A stretch of 64,000 nt of DNA from Gymnogyps californianus (lineage: Eukaryota > Chordata > Aves > Accipitriformes > Cathartidae): positions 17,112,428-17,176,427 of the forward strand of contig NC_059480.1 in assembly GCF_018139145.2 (NCBI RefSeq). The letters are read 5' to 3'. The notes under the pieces are model-generated. The model was not told the origin of the DNA. It saw nothing but the letters and a program-made list of their open reading frames with translations, and searched no databases. Positions 26,251 to 39,480 of this stretch are shown piece after piece; positions within the stretch are counted from its first letter, which is position 1; the number at the start of each line of letters is the position of its first letter. Both the position numbers and the translations under genes were made by a program.

Positions 26251-29149
26251 TCTTCAGAGGCTAGCATGATCTAGTATTGGATTTATCTCACAGTCTGATT
26301 TTATCTCTGGAGAATGGGGCTTTTTTGGGCGGAAACACAAGAGTGACTGTTCCACTGAATGAATATACAAGATTCTAAAGATAACTCATTGTAACAAAAT
26401 ATATTACTATTACATTTAACTTTACTTTGACTGATAAATATACTACTGCAGAACCACTGTGTCACACTTTTCAGAAACAGCAGTCAGCTGAAGCTTGGAG
26501 GATCAGCAAATCCCTGCTTTTCAAGAAAAAGGGAATGATACCTAAAATAACTTCAACAGCTAAAATCAGCTAAAATCCATTCCTCTCTGTTAAACAGAGG
26601 TTTATTCCTGAAACACACTTTTTAGACACTTTATTTTCAATCCAGTTTGGAGTTTTATGGACCAACCTGGTGTTATGGTGGTTGCTAAAGCAGTTATATT
26701 AGTTGTTAGAATTATATCTTCCTTCTACCCAAAGCCATAAACTTTCCCACTTGTTGCATAATGCTGCAATTACTCCATAAACTCTGCCAGTCAGTTCGCT
26801 GACTGCAAAATAAGCGTCAATGAGAGCCATTGGCCTGCACAGAGGATGAGAATGCAAATGGCAACAAGGGGATTCACCAAACAGATTTATGAAGGAGAGT
26901 TTATTGGCCGTTATCAAAATGTCCACAAGATTCAAACTTTTCTCAGCAAATAAAATTTGCAATTGTAAAACAACAATATTGCAATGGAACTTTCCACTGT
27001 AGGATGTGAAGAGGGAGAGAAAGAAACGCTGCTGTGCTCAGGGAGTTTGCGCTCGCCCCCACTGCCACCCTCCGGGCCTTAATTCCCCTTCTCTAACCCC
27101 CAGGGTTAAAAACATCCCCTTGCTGTATGTGGTGGTTGGCCTCTATAGGGGCTGGAAAATGCTCAGACTCTCTCAGGGGTGTGAAGAGAAGCTCTCGCTC
27201 TGACTCGGAAGAAGGAATATGGACAAAATGCCAGCAAGTTGGTTTTTATCTTCAATTTCCTGGACTACTGCACACTATCAAAAGCCTTTTGCTTCTTCAA
27301 ACTCTGCAGTTCCTCTTCAGCTGAGCTGTGAAGTTGTTTCATCAACAAACTCAATATAAACTCTCAATGACAAGCCTGGAAGATTTATGATTTTTGTCAT
27401 CTTTAAATAGCCATCATAAAAAAAGAAAAATATTGGCAAGTTGCTGAATTCATTTGCTGGGAATTGACACTTACTGATGGCTGCTGCTAAGGGATAATGT
27501 GATGACCTGCTACAGTAACGACCAGATAAGAGCTGGCAATAAACTGAAAGGGGAAAAGGACTTTAGGTCAAACATTTTCAAATCCACGTGCCTGAAGTCA
27601 AGCTTTGAAATGCATCTGTAAACACTAAATCAGAGGTCAGCTTTTCTGAACTGCTGCATCCCTGCAGCCCCTATTGAAGTCAAATGAATTGTGCTATGGA
27701 AAATCGTACCTCAGGCTGCTTCTTTCGTAGCCAAATATAGATGTACACATCTAATGCTGGGTGCCAGAGAGAAAAAATTGGCCTCAAAGGAAAGAAAACC
27801 GAGAAGAGAGATTGCAATGTGTTACAGCTGCAGTATCACTCACTGCACAGTTACTTCTAAAGAGAAAGATTAGCTTCCAACTTGTGTTCACAAAACTAGG
27901 GTTCAAGGCCTTGATTTTATTTCGTAGAAAAAAACCCACCATTTGGCAACAGAACTGCAGATTTCCTTCTTTTTAAGAACAGAGAAGACAAGGTGGCCCA
28001 GGTCTCAAACCCTCCCAAATCTACTCCTAAAAGCACCGCAGCTCACCACCCCCACGGCAGGCCTGCATCTCTATAGATATCAGACTCGGCATGGAGGAAA
28101 CACCTTGACAGGGCTGGCTTGACAAATGTATGCCGGGAGAGCCTGGGCATCCTTGTGGCACCACACCAGCAGGAGCTTGGGTCAGGAGCCCAGCGGATAT
28201 TTGGTAGCAACAGTGGGATTCCCAACCAGAAGTGGCCTTTGCCAGGAGAAGTGTCTGGGAGCTGCTCCCTGGGAAACACTTAATCCTGCTTCACTGACGG
28301 GAATGGGATGAGATAGTCTCCATCCCTCCCAGCCTTTACATTTCTAAGATTCAATGAACTGAGGCATCTTGGGTGATGCCAAGGCATCTGGCTGTTCCCT
28401 CAAGAATGTACGTTTTTGGCAGAGAGACGTCCAAATTGCTCCTCTCTGCCAGCAGGAAAGACTTTTAGCTTCCCCTGCTGCTCTCCATGCTGGAAATCAA
28501 GAGGGAAAGTGTAGCCAGAAAGGGGAGACAGCTGCATGGACCTATTAGTTGTATTCCACTGTCACCAGGGAGTTTCCTTACTCCTTCTCCCTGCCTCTTT
28601 CCACACAGTCACTGGGTGACCCCCACTTTGCCTATAACTGGTGGTCAGCATCACCTCATTTGTTGCATGCTCCTCATTGCTGCAGGACACAGCATGTAGG
28701 AAACAATGCTCCATCCCTAACGAAGGTCACAGATGCATGGAGCTGGGCTACCACGACTGTCCATCTCCAAAGCACCCTTTCTGTAATGCCACTAAAAAGC
28801 AAGCAGGGCAGAGGCTGCCCAGCTTGGATGCTGCATTACAGAGCTGCTGTCCTGTGATGGAGCAGAGTTAGGGTGGTGACCACATTGTTAAAATTTTGCT
28901 TTCAGCACACTAGTGGCATGTTGGGTGCTAAATGCTTCAGTCTGTTCCCATAACATGACCAAAACCCAAAGAAAACCATTGGGTGTGAATCTTTCTACTT
29001 AATTTGCTCAGCTTTGCACTAAACCCTATCAGCATGACTGTCAGTGCAGAATAGCAGCAACATGGAGGGAGTGGCGGGTTCTCACCATGGACAAAAAGCA
29101 GGCGGTGCATGTATGAGGCTGAAGACAAACACCCGGGGCCAACCGGTGG

Positions 29150-29182
29150 CAGTCATGGTCCCAGTCATGACAGTCATGGTCC
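29150..29182. repeat. CAGTCATGGTCC direct-repeat cluster
   Basis: CAGTCATGGTCC occurs at both ends with a shortened copy, CAGTCATGA, between them. It is a small local duplication. Confidence 0.8.
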
Positions 29183-32170
29183 ACCCAGACATCTGAACAG
29201 GGACGGAGTCAAAAAGGAGGAGAGTGAGTACCACAGCAAAGAAGCGACTGAAGCTGCAGACAGGTGAATAAATCACGGATTCTGGTTGTGCAAGCTACAG
29301 CCAGATAACCAGGAAGGAAAACTCCGTAAAAATGCAGTGAGCAAAGCCAAACCTACTCTAACCAAGTCCAAAGAAAGGCAGCATGCTTTGGACAGTCTCA
29401 GAGATAATGAATTAAGGGGAAGGAATAAAATGAACAACAACCTTATAGGCTAACCCAGAGATACTGGGAAATAGGCATCAGCACCAGCATGATGATCAGC
29501 ACCTCAGCACTGGCTAAGGAAGAGCCGGGCCACGTCTAGGCTCACGGATTGGGCAAGTGACACCCAGGAGGTTAGTGGCTCTCGCAGATGGATCACAAGG
29601 CCCTGCAAGGCACAGCACTCACATATTTCAGCATAAGCAACCTGAGCAGCTGCAGATCCCACAGGACTTAAACAAAACGTGGCTCTTAATCAATAGATTG
29701 AATGTGGAGAAACCTGAGTGCGAGGTGGGTGCCAGAACCCACAGCCAGTGAAAGTTGTTACACACAAGAGAACATGGCCAGACCAGGCTTTGAGCCTGAA
29801 ATGACTGTGACGGGAGCAGCATGTTTTCTCTTTTTAATGCATTGCTGTTTCCTGCACTGTGCGGTTACAACAGTGCAGGTGACAGTGCAGCTGAATGGTG
29901 ACACCACATACCACAAAGACCAACTTCTCATAGCTTTTCTTGGGGCTGAAGAGCTGGAATCTGACCATGGCTTTCATCTAGTCAGTCTCAGTAAATTCAA
30001 CAGGGTTGCTAAATGAGGTGCAGAAATAACAGAAGGATTGTCCCTCGCTTGAAAACATTGCAGTCTCTCAAGCTCAGGGCCGGGCTGTAGTAACCAAACC
30101 GAAGTGCAAACCTCGTGTCTGTAAAAACTGTCTCGGAGGCAATAGGAAACTATGCTTCATTAAACAGGAACTCAGCAGCTTGCACATGTGCTGTGTTTTG
30201 TAGTGTAACAGATTTAGGAATAGCAATGGCTCAGGTTGACATGACAAGTTTGGAAAAGACAAAGACAGGAAGATTTCTCAAAGCTTTTGACAAGGGGGTT
30301 TGCAGTCATTTCCCTGTGGTTTCTTCTTTCTCTCAGCAGAGGAGTCGCATGCTAGAACTCTGTCAAAACCTTTCAGAGTCACTCTAGCCTAATTCCAAGT
30401 ACTGGGGTACCTAAGTGCTGTCCTGTGCAACAATCGTTTCAAAGCTGCTTTTGTTTGTGGTAGACATGAATCCTTAGTGTCCTGCTTTCTCTGGGTCTTC
30501 CATTCCTCAGCTTTGGTTTGCTCTGGGCGGAACAGGGCTTCTGTGCTTTTTCGGTGCTTGCTCCTCTACTTTGGTCAGAGTTTCTGCTTTTTCCTGCTGA
30601 AACTTTTTGCCTTCCCTACCTCATATAAGAAATTTTATCAATGGTTCAGAGGGCAACATACTCACCTCTAGAACGCCTGTCGAATCAAGACCTCACTGTC
30701 CTGTTAACATACCTACATTTTATTTCTGACTGTAGCCAAGGATTACAGAAAACTGGAAATGTGCAGGCTCTTCTATATGCAAGATCCCTCTGCCTTTTAT
30801 TTGCATTTTAGGTGCTCTAAGGAAATAAAGAGATGGCATTTCTTTTGTTCTTCTAAACGCTGCAGGTTCTGCAGGATCTGTCTCATAGTCAGCCCCACAA
30901 ATGGGAGAAAATGCTGTTTGTGTATGTAGCTAGCTCTGGAGATACTGTGTTTAGTAATGCATCCCTGTAGAGGGGATTTTTCAAAGGGGATGCAAAACAA
31001 AGTACTCGACCCCCTTGTGATCACTGCTGCCAATACATCCTAATGCTATCCTCCAGGCCAAATCACAGTTGTTAACTTCATTACAGGGCACCATCTCCTA
31101 AGCTCCGGGCATCCCAAAACAGGCAAGAGCAGCTGGGTGCGCTCCTTTTGAAAAGCAGGTGCACAGGCATGTCTTCGGAACACTGCAAGTATGCAAGAGA
31201 AAAATAACATTCCCTTTCTTGGAACTTATTTTCGGCAGTTGAACATTTCACAAAGAGAAACTGTTAGTGCAAACACTCAAAAGGTCAATCTCTAAATAAA
31301 CAGAGAGACAGAGTGATGAAAGGGGTTAGTTGTTATTAATGAAGCTGAGATGATCACAAGTCAAAAAAAGCAAAGCAGCAAAGAAGACAGAGAGCTATGA
31401 GCATGCCAGAAATTTTGGCAAGATCACATGTGAAGATACAAAAAGCAAAAGTTACATTCCCCAGTCTGAGATGGAACATGCCCCAAAAAATCCTTCTTTA
31501 CTCTTCCCTGGGATTTTCAGCTACTTTCACTCAGTTTAGGAGGATCAACAACTGGTTTTGCACTAGAAATGAGCACCACCTATCCCCACATAAATACTAT
31601 ACTCATACTAAGACAAAGGATGAAAACAAACCTAATTTGCACCTACTACTCAAACCTTGCTTTATCTTCATGCCTGAACAGGATTTCCCTCCAAATCAGA
31701 TGTACATTTTTCCCTGACACATAATACCAGTAAAACTTGGTGTGTAGCTCACATTAAAAGAAATCTGTACAGAGTCAATTAAGAAAACCAAAAAACAAAC
31801 AAACAAGCAAAAAAGACGATGACAACATTAGACAAAAGATAATCGTTGAAAATATTTAGGGAAACTTTGATGATGTAAGTCCTGTCCAAAGTTTTCCTAT
31901 TTTATGGTGTTTACTTTTGGGACTTGCTTGTTTATCAGTCATGTGGCAGCGTTACATTGACTACAAATACATCCTTTACAGAAAATGCAGAACTGTAGAA
32001 GTTACAGATCAGTTCTTGGCTCTGAGGTGAAATTAAAATCTGATTATGTATCCTAGTTAAGGACTGGCCTCCTTATGATGAGCTAACCCCAAACATCAGC
32101 ACAGTCAAAATTTGGCTCTCTAGTTTGTAGCTTGACCCTAGGTAAACCTCAAACAGAACCATTTGTGGTT

Positions 32171-32196
32171 CAAAACAAAACAAAACAAAACAAAAA
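32171..32196. repeat. (CAAAA)n simple repeat
   Basis: Five perfect CAAAA units on the + strand. Confidence 0.95.
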
Positions 32197-33151
32197 TCTC
32201 TTGATGTTTCTGAGTCATCGCATTGCATTAGTTCAATTTTCAAAGGTGGGTTTGTCTCAGTCGGTCAGAGAGCTTTTGGTGGGACTAGTAAGTGCTTCAT
32301 GGCTCAAAGGTGATTTGGCATCAAGGACACCACTTGTATGGAGGGAAGACCTATGTGAAAACAGCCACGTGTTCACACCACGCAGAGCCTCATGTGCCAG
32401 GCTGCAAGCGGCTATTTGCAACTGCCCAGAGCCAGGCCCTAGCTCGCTGAGAACAAGGAGAGCACTTTGGACATTCCTGTGAATATTAAACATTTGCTAA
32501 AAGGGTAGGATGAAGTCTTCCCTCACACATGAGTAAAACCTCTCCGTGCCATCTCACGTTGTGCTGTACGTCTTGTCCTCCTCCTGCTGGCACCCATCCA
32601 GGACAGTGTAATTAGAGGACACATGGCGTGACAAGAGCAAACAATGCAGCAAATACACACAGATAAACGGCTCCAGCTGTACAAGTGCCAGTGTCCCAGC
32701 ACAAGCGAACAAAGGTGCTCAAGAAAGCCAGCAGCTCCCTAGACACTGAATGACAATGGGAAACTCTCCAGAGCAAAGACTGGGACCAAAACAGCTCACA
32801 CGCTGATGGGAAAATCAGCAAGTCTCCCAAGATGCTGATCTGTATATGTGGCACCAGCAGATTTGCAAATGATCCAGATAAAGACAGCAATGGATATATG
32901 CAATGGCCTTCCACAACACAAGGGATTGCAGAAACTGGTGAGTCTAACAGTCTCTTGGCTTGGGGAAAAAAATGTAAAAAAAGGAAGGGCTGCTGGTATT
33001 ACAGATCAGAGTGCTGAGGAAACAGGAAAGGAAACAGCAATGAACTGCTGGAACTCACTGCTACAAGAAATAACCAGGACAAACACTGCTGGGTCAACAG
33101 AGCATCAAACATGATGGAAGCCTGGCCCTGGTCTTGACCTGTCTCCTCTAG

Positions 33152-33181
33152 GTTAAAACATGTTCATGTTAAAACATGAAC
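33152..33181. repeat. Direct repeat combined with a hairpin
   Basis: GTTAAAACATG is present twice (33152-33162 and 33168-33178). The second copy lies in a perfect hairpin, with arms GTTCATGTT and AACATGAAC and loop AA, at 33162-33181. Confidence 0.75.
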
Positions 33182-34009
33182 AGTGAGGGAGGGAAATGCT
33201 GAAGGTCAACCCTGCAAGGTGCCTGATGCTTTCAACAGAAGCCAGCCAGTTGCACAAATTCCTCTTACATGTTAGAAGATGCAAGAGAGAGAGATGTAGA
33301 GTCAGGAGAAGGGAATATGTATATTCACGAATCAGCAAGTACTAATGTGTGTTGTGATGGCAAGAGAGTGAGAACAGGGAGAGATCAAACAAGCAGGGCT
33401 GACTATGCCTTGAGCTACACTCAAAGCCTTTCTTGAGGTTTGCTCTTTCAGTGCCGTCCACAGGAGGAATTTTAGGCTTGCTCCATCGTCAGGCTGCCCT
33501 AGCCTTTGGACTAAGGCAAGGTAGGGGATAAACTTACATGCTGTGTGGACAGTGCTATCCCCTAATAAACCACACAACCAAATGATTAACTGAGATAACA
33601 TTTTACTAAAGGTGGCTGGTGATTGCTGGCTGTCCCCTTTAGCTTGCACTCTGAAACAAGCAGACAAGGCAGCTGCGCTCTGATGTGCAAACACACACAC
33701 AAACCCACCAATGTTTGCTTTGCTTGCTGCCCCGTGCCTGCACATCCCAGCCAGTGAGGCAATGCCGTTCTGTAGCATCATTTGAAAGACATCCCAACTC
33801 CAGCTCCTGGCCTGGGCTCATCCGTGGCGCCCAGGAGCTCCCAGGAGGACACCCAGACATGCCCTTTTCCCTCAGAGCTTCTCTGACAACCCAGCGCAGC
33901 AGGAACAAAGGAAAACTGAAAGACTCACTGAAACTTGGACTTGGCGGTTTGGATGGCCTCACACAACAACCCTCAGACCTGACAGGTGCCATCACAACTT
34001 CTCCTTTTG

Positions 34010-34150
34010 AGAGGAAGCACAGACCGCTGCATGTCAAAACCTCTGGGTTCACTTCCCCACTTCAGCACCAACTTGCTCTTTGGACTTGGGCATGTTAATT
34101 AACCCAAGCAAGGTTTGGTTTCTCCGTCTGCATGAAGAGTGCCAGCTATT
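34010..34150 (+). repeat. MIR-like SINE fragment, head region
   Basis: AACCTCTGGGTTCACTTCCC, CAGCACCAACTTGCTCTTTG, GACTTGGGCATGTTAATTAA and GGTTTCTCCGTCTGCATGAA match, in order, the MIR head and centre. I recall these as 'ctgggttcgaatcccagctctgccac...tgaccttgggcaagttacttaacc...tcagtttcctcatctgtaaa'. Divergence is high. Confidence 0.6.
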
Positions 34151-36764
34151 CAGAGGCATTCTTATAGTCCTTCACTGCTTGCACACAGAAGTCCCCAGGC
34201 TTCTTCCCTTGTGGGCAGATTTAGAGGTCCCACCAGAGTCCCTGTGAAAGAAGAATGAGCCACCTGAATTGCACGTGCCCAGGGCAAGCAGGCCTATGTG
34301 GGAAATCAGTGTCGAACAGCTCATCCACAGTAACCCCCAGGGGAAAGGAAGGTAACGTAGGGTCCAAGCCATCAAACCAAGCTGGCAAATTATTGGATCA
34401 GAGTGTGCTAAAGGCTGACATTAGGCCACTTTAACTCACGTTTTGGTTGGAAACAACTCATTGCCCATGTTCAGCTGAAGGCCATAAGTTGCAGTCCTCA
34501 GCATTAAAGTACTTTGAACTTCTTGGATAGGAGGCACAAAAGGAGCAGCAATCATGGGTGATCACAGGTGAACAGCCAACAGCGAGAACATAGGTAGAGC
34601 TCTAGAAGTGCAGTTACCCAGCTGATATTTACCTACATACGTGCACACGTTTGCACAGCAAACCCCAGACTCAACGTATGTCAGGCAGATGCCAGGTTGC
34701 TTCCTTTTGTCAGGTAGGTTTTTATATTCATTCTTGTAGTCTCCTGATTTATGAGTCCTCATGCTTTTCCCAGCACTCAAATCTCTTGGGCTCCTGCCAA
34801 TCTAAATCTATCCAGTGGCAATCACACAGGTCTGAGGAAAGCTGCACACCTTTGCCGAGGAATCAGAGTCTCCTGCAATTCAAGTGAAAAATCAGTGCTG
34901 GGGAAGAAAGGCATCTGCAGAACAGCTGAGGCAGATATGAGCTGATATAAAACCATCAGCAATAAACTCTCATCAGCAAAGGCTCAGGGTAGCTGCCTTG
35001 CTCACTGTCATCACAATGCTCTGGACCTTGTATATTGAACCTCACGCACAGACCTTGTATATATTCATCGCTGAGGAGGAGTGAACAGCTGCCTCTTGTG
35101 CAGAGCGTAAGAGAAGCAGGAAAAAACCTCTCTCCAAGAAAAATAGGATGTGAGATACAGAGGAATCCTTCTGGGAAAAATCAGGAGTAGGGGGCTTGGA
35201 AAGAAAGCTTAGGAGGAAACACGTATCTGTAAAAAAGGCCCAAGTTTTCAACATTATTTCTGCTTTGTATCTGTGAGGATGCATGTTCACAACCAGCCCA
35301 TCCTGACACCTATCTTTGCTCTCTACCTATACTGCCAACAGTCTTTTCTGACCAATCCCACATCACTGGTGGTGTCTGTGCACAAAAAACCCCAATCAGT
35401 CATATCCCACTGAAAGCTACCGCTAAATTCCCCAGAACTGGATGGGTATCCACTGCGGGGTGTCATTTACTTGAGCTGTTCTGTTACTGCATTCCTCCTC
35501 CTGCTTCTTTACAGACTCTCACACATGGATACCTTGCTATATGGGAAGTAAAATCTCTGTTTGCTCAGAATCAATGTCTCATGAAAGAAAGTATCGAATA
35601 ATGTTAAGGCTAGTATAGGCCAGTCCAAGCTCTCCTACATACCAGCAAGTATAAGGTGTCGATTCCCCTAGAGCTAACCATAAAGCCACTGTAACACCAG
35701 AATTAGGTTCAATGTGTAATTGTTTTAGGTAGGCAGGGAGTAACAGAATAGAAGAGGCTACTCTGTGGTTTACTCAGTCTCCTAGCTGTTGCTTGAGAAC
35801 CCCAGATTACAAACACTATGTTAGCCTCTGATCTATACTCCTAGCTGTTATTAAATCAACAGAGTTGATGCAAAGTTAATACAGCTATACCAACATTATT
35901 GTGGTCCAATATACATACCATAAAATGGTAACCTGTACACTACAACTCAAGTGCCTTCATAGCATAGATCAAACTCACTGCTAAAATATTATCCTATACA
36001 TATTCTGTATATGGGCTTCACATATGTGGTATTGTATCTGCTGTGGCTTTTTTGGATGTTTGTGTGTTTCCATTCCTGGCTTCTCATCTCATAAACTCGC
36101 AACAGCTGGAATTACTGTACAGAGACAGCCTCACTCCAGCTGCAAAACAGCTCCTTTCATAAATGAGTTTGTTTTACAGCCTTCTAAAACCAAATGGGGC
36201 ATAACGTGGCCACCAAATGTCCAAGGAGCCATCCCAGATTGAACACCAAAGGAAACTGGTAACAATCCCAAACACTGGGCAACAACATTTATGCTCTTCC
36301 TCATTTCCCACGTTCTTTGCAACTAGTTCACCATAAAGCATGCAGATGCTTCAGTAACAGAAAAGCCCAGGATGCTAGTACTCATGCCTGATCTCATTGG
36401 CCTTTCCCCATGCTTGGCAACAAAATAAAACAGGGGCTTATGCCATGGCGAGGCACGGTCTATTCCCACTCTAAGCACACACTCAGCAGATGAGAGAGTG
36501 GGCCACGTTCATCCTAAATCCCACCAAAGCCCTTATATCCAGACAAGGTCAGAACACTGCATCATTCCTAAAGGCTAGCATGTATATACTTCACTGTCCT
36601 AAAGCTAACTCGTCCTTAAAACCATAGACTTGGTTAATTAATTCATTCTCCACCTCTGAGGCAAACTTTTTATCTCCTCAGCACAGGTACCTAGCTATCC
36701 CTCTGTCACTGCATCAAGATGCAGACCGATGGAGGAGAAAGCCATGTGGCTGCTACCCATGTGA

Positions 36765-36920
36765 GCCCAGCTGAGTTACTTTCTCCCTCTGTGAATATGG
36801 GGAAATGACCATAAAAGCTGGATATGTCTGTATGCCTTTCAGAGGCTTTGTGAAGTATTTAGTTAAGATTCATAAGAGGGCTCTGAAAATATAAAACACT
36901 ATGTAAATGCTAAAAGTTAA
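36765..36920 (+). repeat. MIR-like SINE fragment, centre to tail
   Basis: TTTCTCCCTCTGTGAATATG, GGGAAATGACC, a middle with AGAGGCTTTGTGAAG and a tail ATAAAACACTATGTAAATGC resemble the central and 3' parts of MIR-type elements. The borders are approximate. Confidence 0.45.
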
Positions 36921-37059
36921 CAGTTTTTAATAGCCGCAGATTTAAGAGAGATCTTTTCTTCGTTTCCATACAAAGGTGCAGAAATATCCTTCATTGCAAA
37001 TAACCACTGTGCCTGCTGTGAGAGGCTCCGCACATGATTTCAATTGCCTTTCACATAGA

Positions 37060-37240
37060 AAATAGGAATAATACTTTGCATTTATAGACTTTAAAACTAC
37101 TTTGCAGACAATCAAGTCTCAAAACCCCCACTGTGATACAGGAGGCAAACATTATACCCGTTTTACAGAGGAAACTAAGAGGGGAAAAAGGTTAAACTAC
37201 CTAGCCTAGAGCCAGAAAGGAGACATTTGAGAAATCAGGC
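37060..37240 (-). repeat. MIR SINE, reverse orientation
   Basis: On the plus strand the words TTTGCATTTATAGACTTTAA, ACTGTGATACAGGAGGCAAA, CATTATACCCGTTTTACAGA, GGAAACTAAGAGGGG and GGTTAAACTACCTAGCC follow the reverse complement of a MIR element, including its 'cccattttacagatgaggaaactgag' core. This is the clearest SINE in the window. Confidence 0.7.
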
Positions 37241-38995
37241 ATGCTAGCAAGGCCTATCTAGACCCACACTTGCTCACTTGCTCTTCTTATCAAACAGTTA
37301 ACTCTTCTGTTCCCAAACTTCTATACAGCAGGGCATACACACTCCATGGCAAGAGTGGCCACAGCATTTATCTGTGTTACCAGCATATTTCACCTTCTGT
37401 AGATACTTCTGTTAACCACAGAGAGTGCCTGGAATTGCATGAGGCCACTTATTCCATTTTCTAGCATGTGTGGCAGTAGAAAAGTTGTTGACAACTAAAA
37501 GTTAACCAAACATTTATTTTTAGAACCTTAGTCTGACGTTATAGTGTCTGGACTCATAACTACCCATTTCTCTGACATTAAGCTGAGCTACCACATGAGA
37601 AAATTGCTAGAATGATAGTATTTCCAGGGCATACTGAGTCACTGTCCAACATCTAAAATGGGAAATAAAATAATTTCTCAGAAACTGTCAGCACAGTGGG
37701 AGGCAAAGTTTGCAGGAACTCAGCTTGTGTAGAAAAATTCAGGTTTCTACTCTAAAACAGGTCCCTCAGCACTAAACATGCTTTTTACTTAATTTCCTGA
37801 TGATAGAAAAACAATTAGGTCCCATGGCATTGATTTCTTGGCATTATCTAGTACTTAGAACAATTATTAAGCAACACTAGCAAAATTATAATGGTGATAA
37901 CCAGGGAGCAGCAGCAGCAGCACTGTGCAGACTCAGAAGCACGTATCATTTTTCGCTTTGATCTGATCCATCCCAGTGATGTGCCATGGTCCCTGCCTGG
38001 AGGCTCTTTCTGTCCAGTCCCTGGAGAAAGATGCTCATGAACCTCATCCCCGCCTACAGCAGGAATTCCCAGCCCAAGTGAGACCACCTTGGCTTGCCTC
38101 CTCAATGGCCCATAGGGAATGCTAATGTGAAAGAGTAGAAAAGTCCCTAGGGTAGTGGTTTTCTGCCTATTTTAATTTGCATACCATTTTTTTTCTCCCT
38201 TGGACGTGCAGGCCCCCACATAATGAATTTAAGCTTCTGACAACAGGCTTTCATAGATCAAGGGGAAGTACAGCTCAGAAGTAATTTGCTGACGCTTGGG
38301 ATTTGCAAGGTGAAAGCCACTGATCTACTGTACAGGTACAGGATAGCCTGTCCTCGAGAGAAGCAGCTGTCTATGGTCCCACAGTTAATGATTAACTCCT
38401 AAATGGAAGCAGAAGGGTTGATGAGGGTTTATAACTGCATGTCCTTTGTATCCTTTTTAAAAGGAGAAACAGATGTTTCCAATCACCACAAACCTCCATT
38501 CCACAAATCTCCTGCTCTGGCTGTTACCTTGGGGCAGTGACTTCCAAAAGCTGAATTAAAAAACAAACAAATTAATTGTTTTGCTGGAAGGTTCAGAAAA
38601 GAATCTGGGGTGGAGAGTCAGAGGTTGAATGAATTCCCTCACACAGCAGCACGTCTCCTGCCTGCTCAGAAGGCAGGAGACAGCATGGGAAAATCCTGTT
38701 CTAACACTGCTTTTTCTGCTGGTAATCAGGGTCTTCAAGACTGCCAGTTCAACTGGAGAAGAGCCCTGGAAAGTCTTCTGCTTTGTCAGCAACATGGTCT
38801 CAAGTATAAACCCCATCTCATCTGTCGAAGTACACAGTCTGGACACTTTCGCTAGCATTATTTTAAATTTCTAAACAAACACCAGACCCTACCAACTTGT
38901 GTAATGGTGAAGAAGTTAATTTTATCTGAGAAGTTTGGGTCCCATCCCCCTCCCCCCGCTTTTCTCTCTCACTTTAAATTGACGCCATCTTGTTT

Positions 38996-39012
38996 AAAAA
39001 AAAGGGGGGGGG
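38996..39012. repeat. A8-G9 homopolymer junction
   Basis: Eight A residues are followed directly by nine G residues. It is a likely site of sequencing or replication slippage. Confidence 0.9.
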
Positions 39013-39039
39013 CATTTTTGAGTGCTGCCAGCAGATACG

Positions 39040-39458
39040 CATTTGTATGCATTTTCCATCTTTTAACTAACAAACAGGAGGGAAAAAAGTTAATTTTGCT
39101 AGCAGCCTGCTGTGATATAAATAAAAATAATAGGTACATTCACAGATTTTGAACTTTTTACAGCCACTGCTGCAAAAAGCAATTTTAATTTATAACCACG
39201 GAGTCTTGCAAAACATATAACGAAGACATAATAAAATGGAATGTTTATCCTGTGGCTCCCATTAGACCTCTTCTGTTCGATGGTTGTAACTAATGACTTG
39301 TTTTTCCACTTTTGTATTGGAAGCCTTATTATTGGGCTGCACAGAGCATACCTTATTTGATTTCCCTAGCAATGCCTGCACCTCTTGCTGAAGCCTGCAA
39401 TTAGATGTTTATGAAATAATATTAAAAAGCTGCATAATCTCGTCTGTGGTCAAAAATT
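39040..39458. other. AT-rich block, candidate conserved element or retrocopied 3' UTR
   Basis: There are over 400 bases with no repeat family recognised, AT-rich but complex, with homeodomain-type TAATT/AATTA words. It ends at a 22-A run, and an ATTAAA hexamer lies at 39421, about 33 bases before the run. The arrangement fits either a conserved non-coding element beside a poly(A) microsatellite or a retrocopy of an mRNA 3' end. Neither is proven. Confidence 0.3.
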
Positions 39459-39480
39459 AAAAAAAAAAAAAAAAAAAAAA
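39459..39480 (+). repeat. Poly(A) tract, 22 A
   Basis: An uninterrupted A run follows AAAATT and is followed by GCCAGC. It is the longest homopolymer in the window. Confidence 0.95.

Larger units (their letters stand above)
20840..32170 (-). other. LPP large intron, part 3: non-coding
   Basis: This is AT-rich intron. It contains a perfect interrupted palindrome (22836-22856), a CpG-rich patch (23195-23380), an AT/CA-rich tract (25688-25758), a weak old-repeat scrap (26175-26250) and a short direct-repeat cluster (29150-29182). No exon, RNA gene or recent transposon is supported. Confidence 0.8.
32197..38995 (-). other. LPP large intron, part 4: non-coding with old SINE pieces
   Basis: The segment holds three MIR-like fragments (about 34.1, 36.8 and 37.1 kb) and a small combined direct and inverted repeat (33152-33181). 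Overlapping frames of 137-149 codons on both strands near 33.3-34.1 kb are mutual shadows with no recognisable domain. Confidence 0.8.

Noticed and set aside
33332..34098. Three overlapping frames of 137-149 codons on both strands
   Set aside because: They shadow one another and part of the region is a MIR-like fragment. No protein family is recognised.
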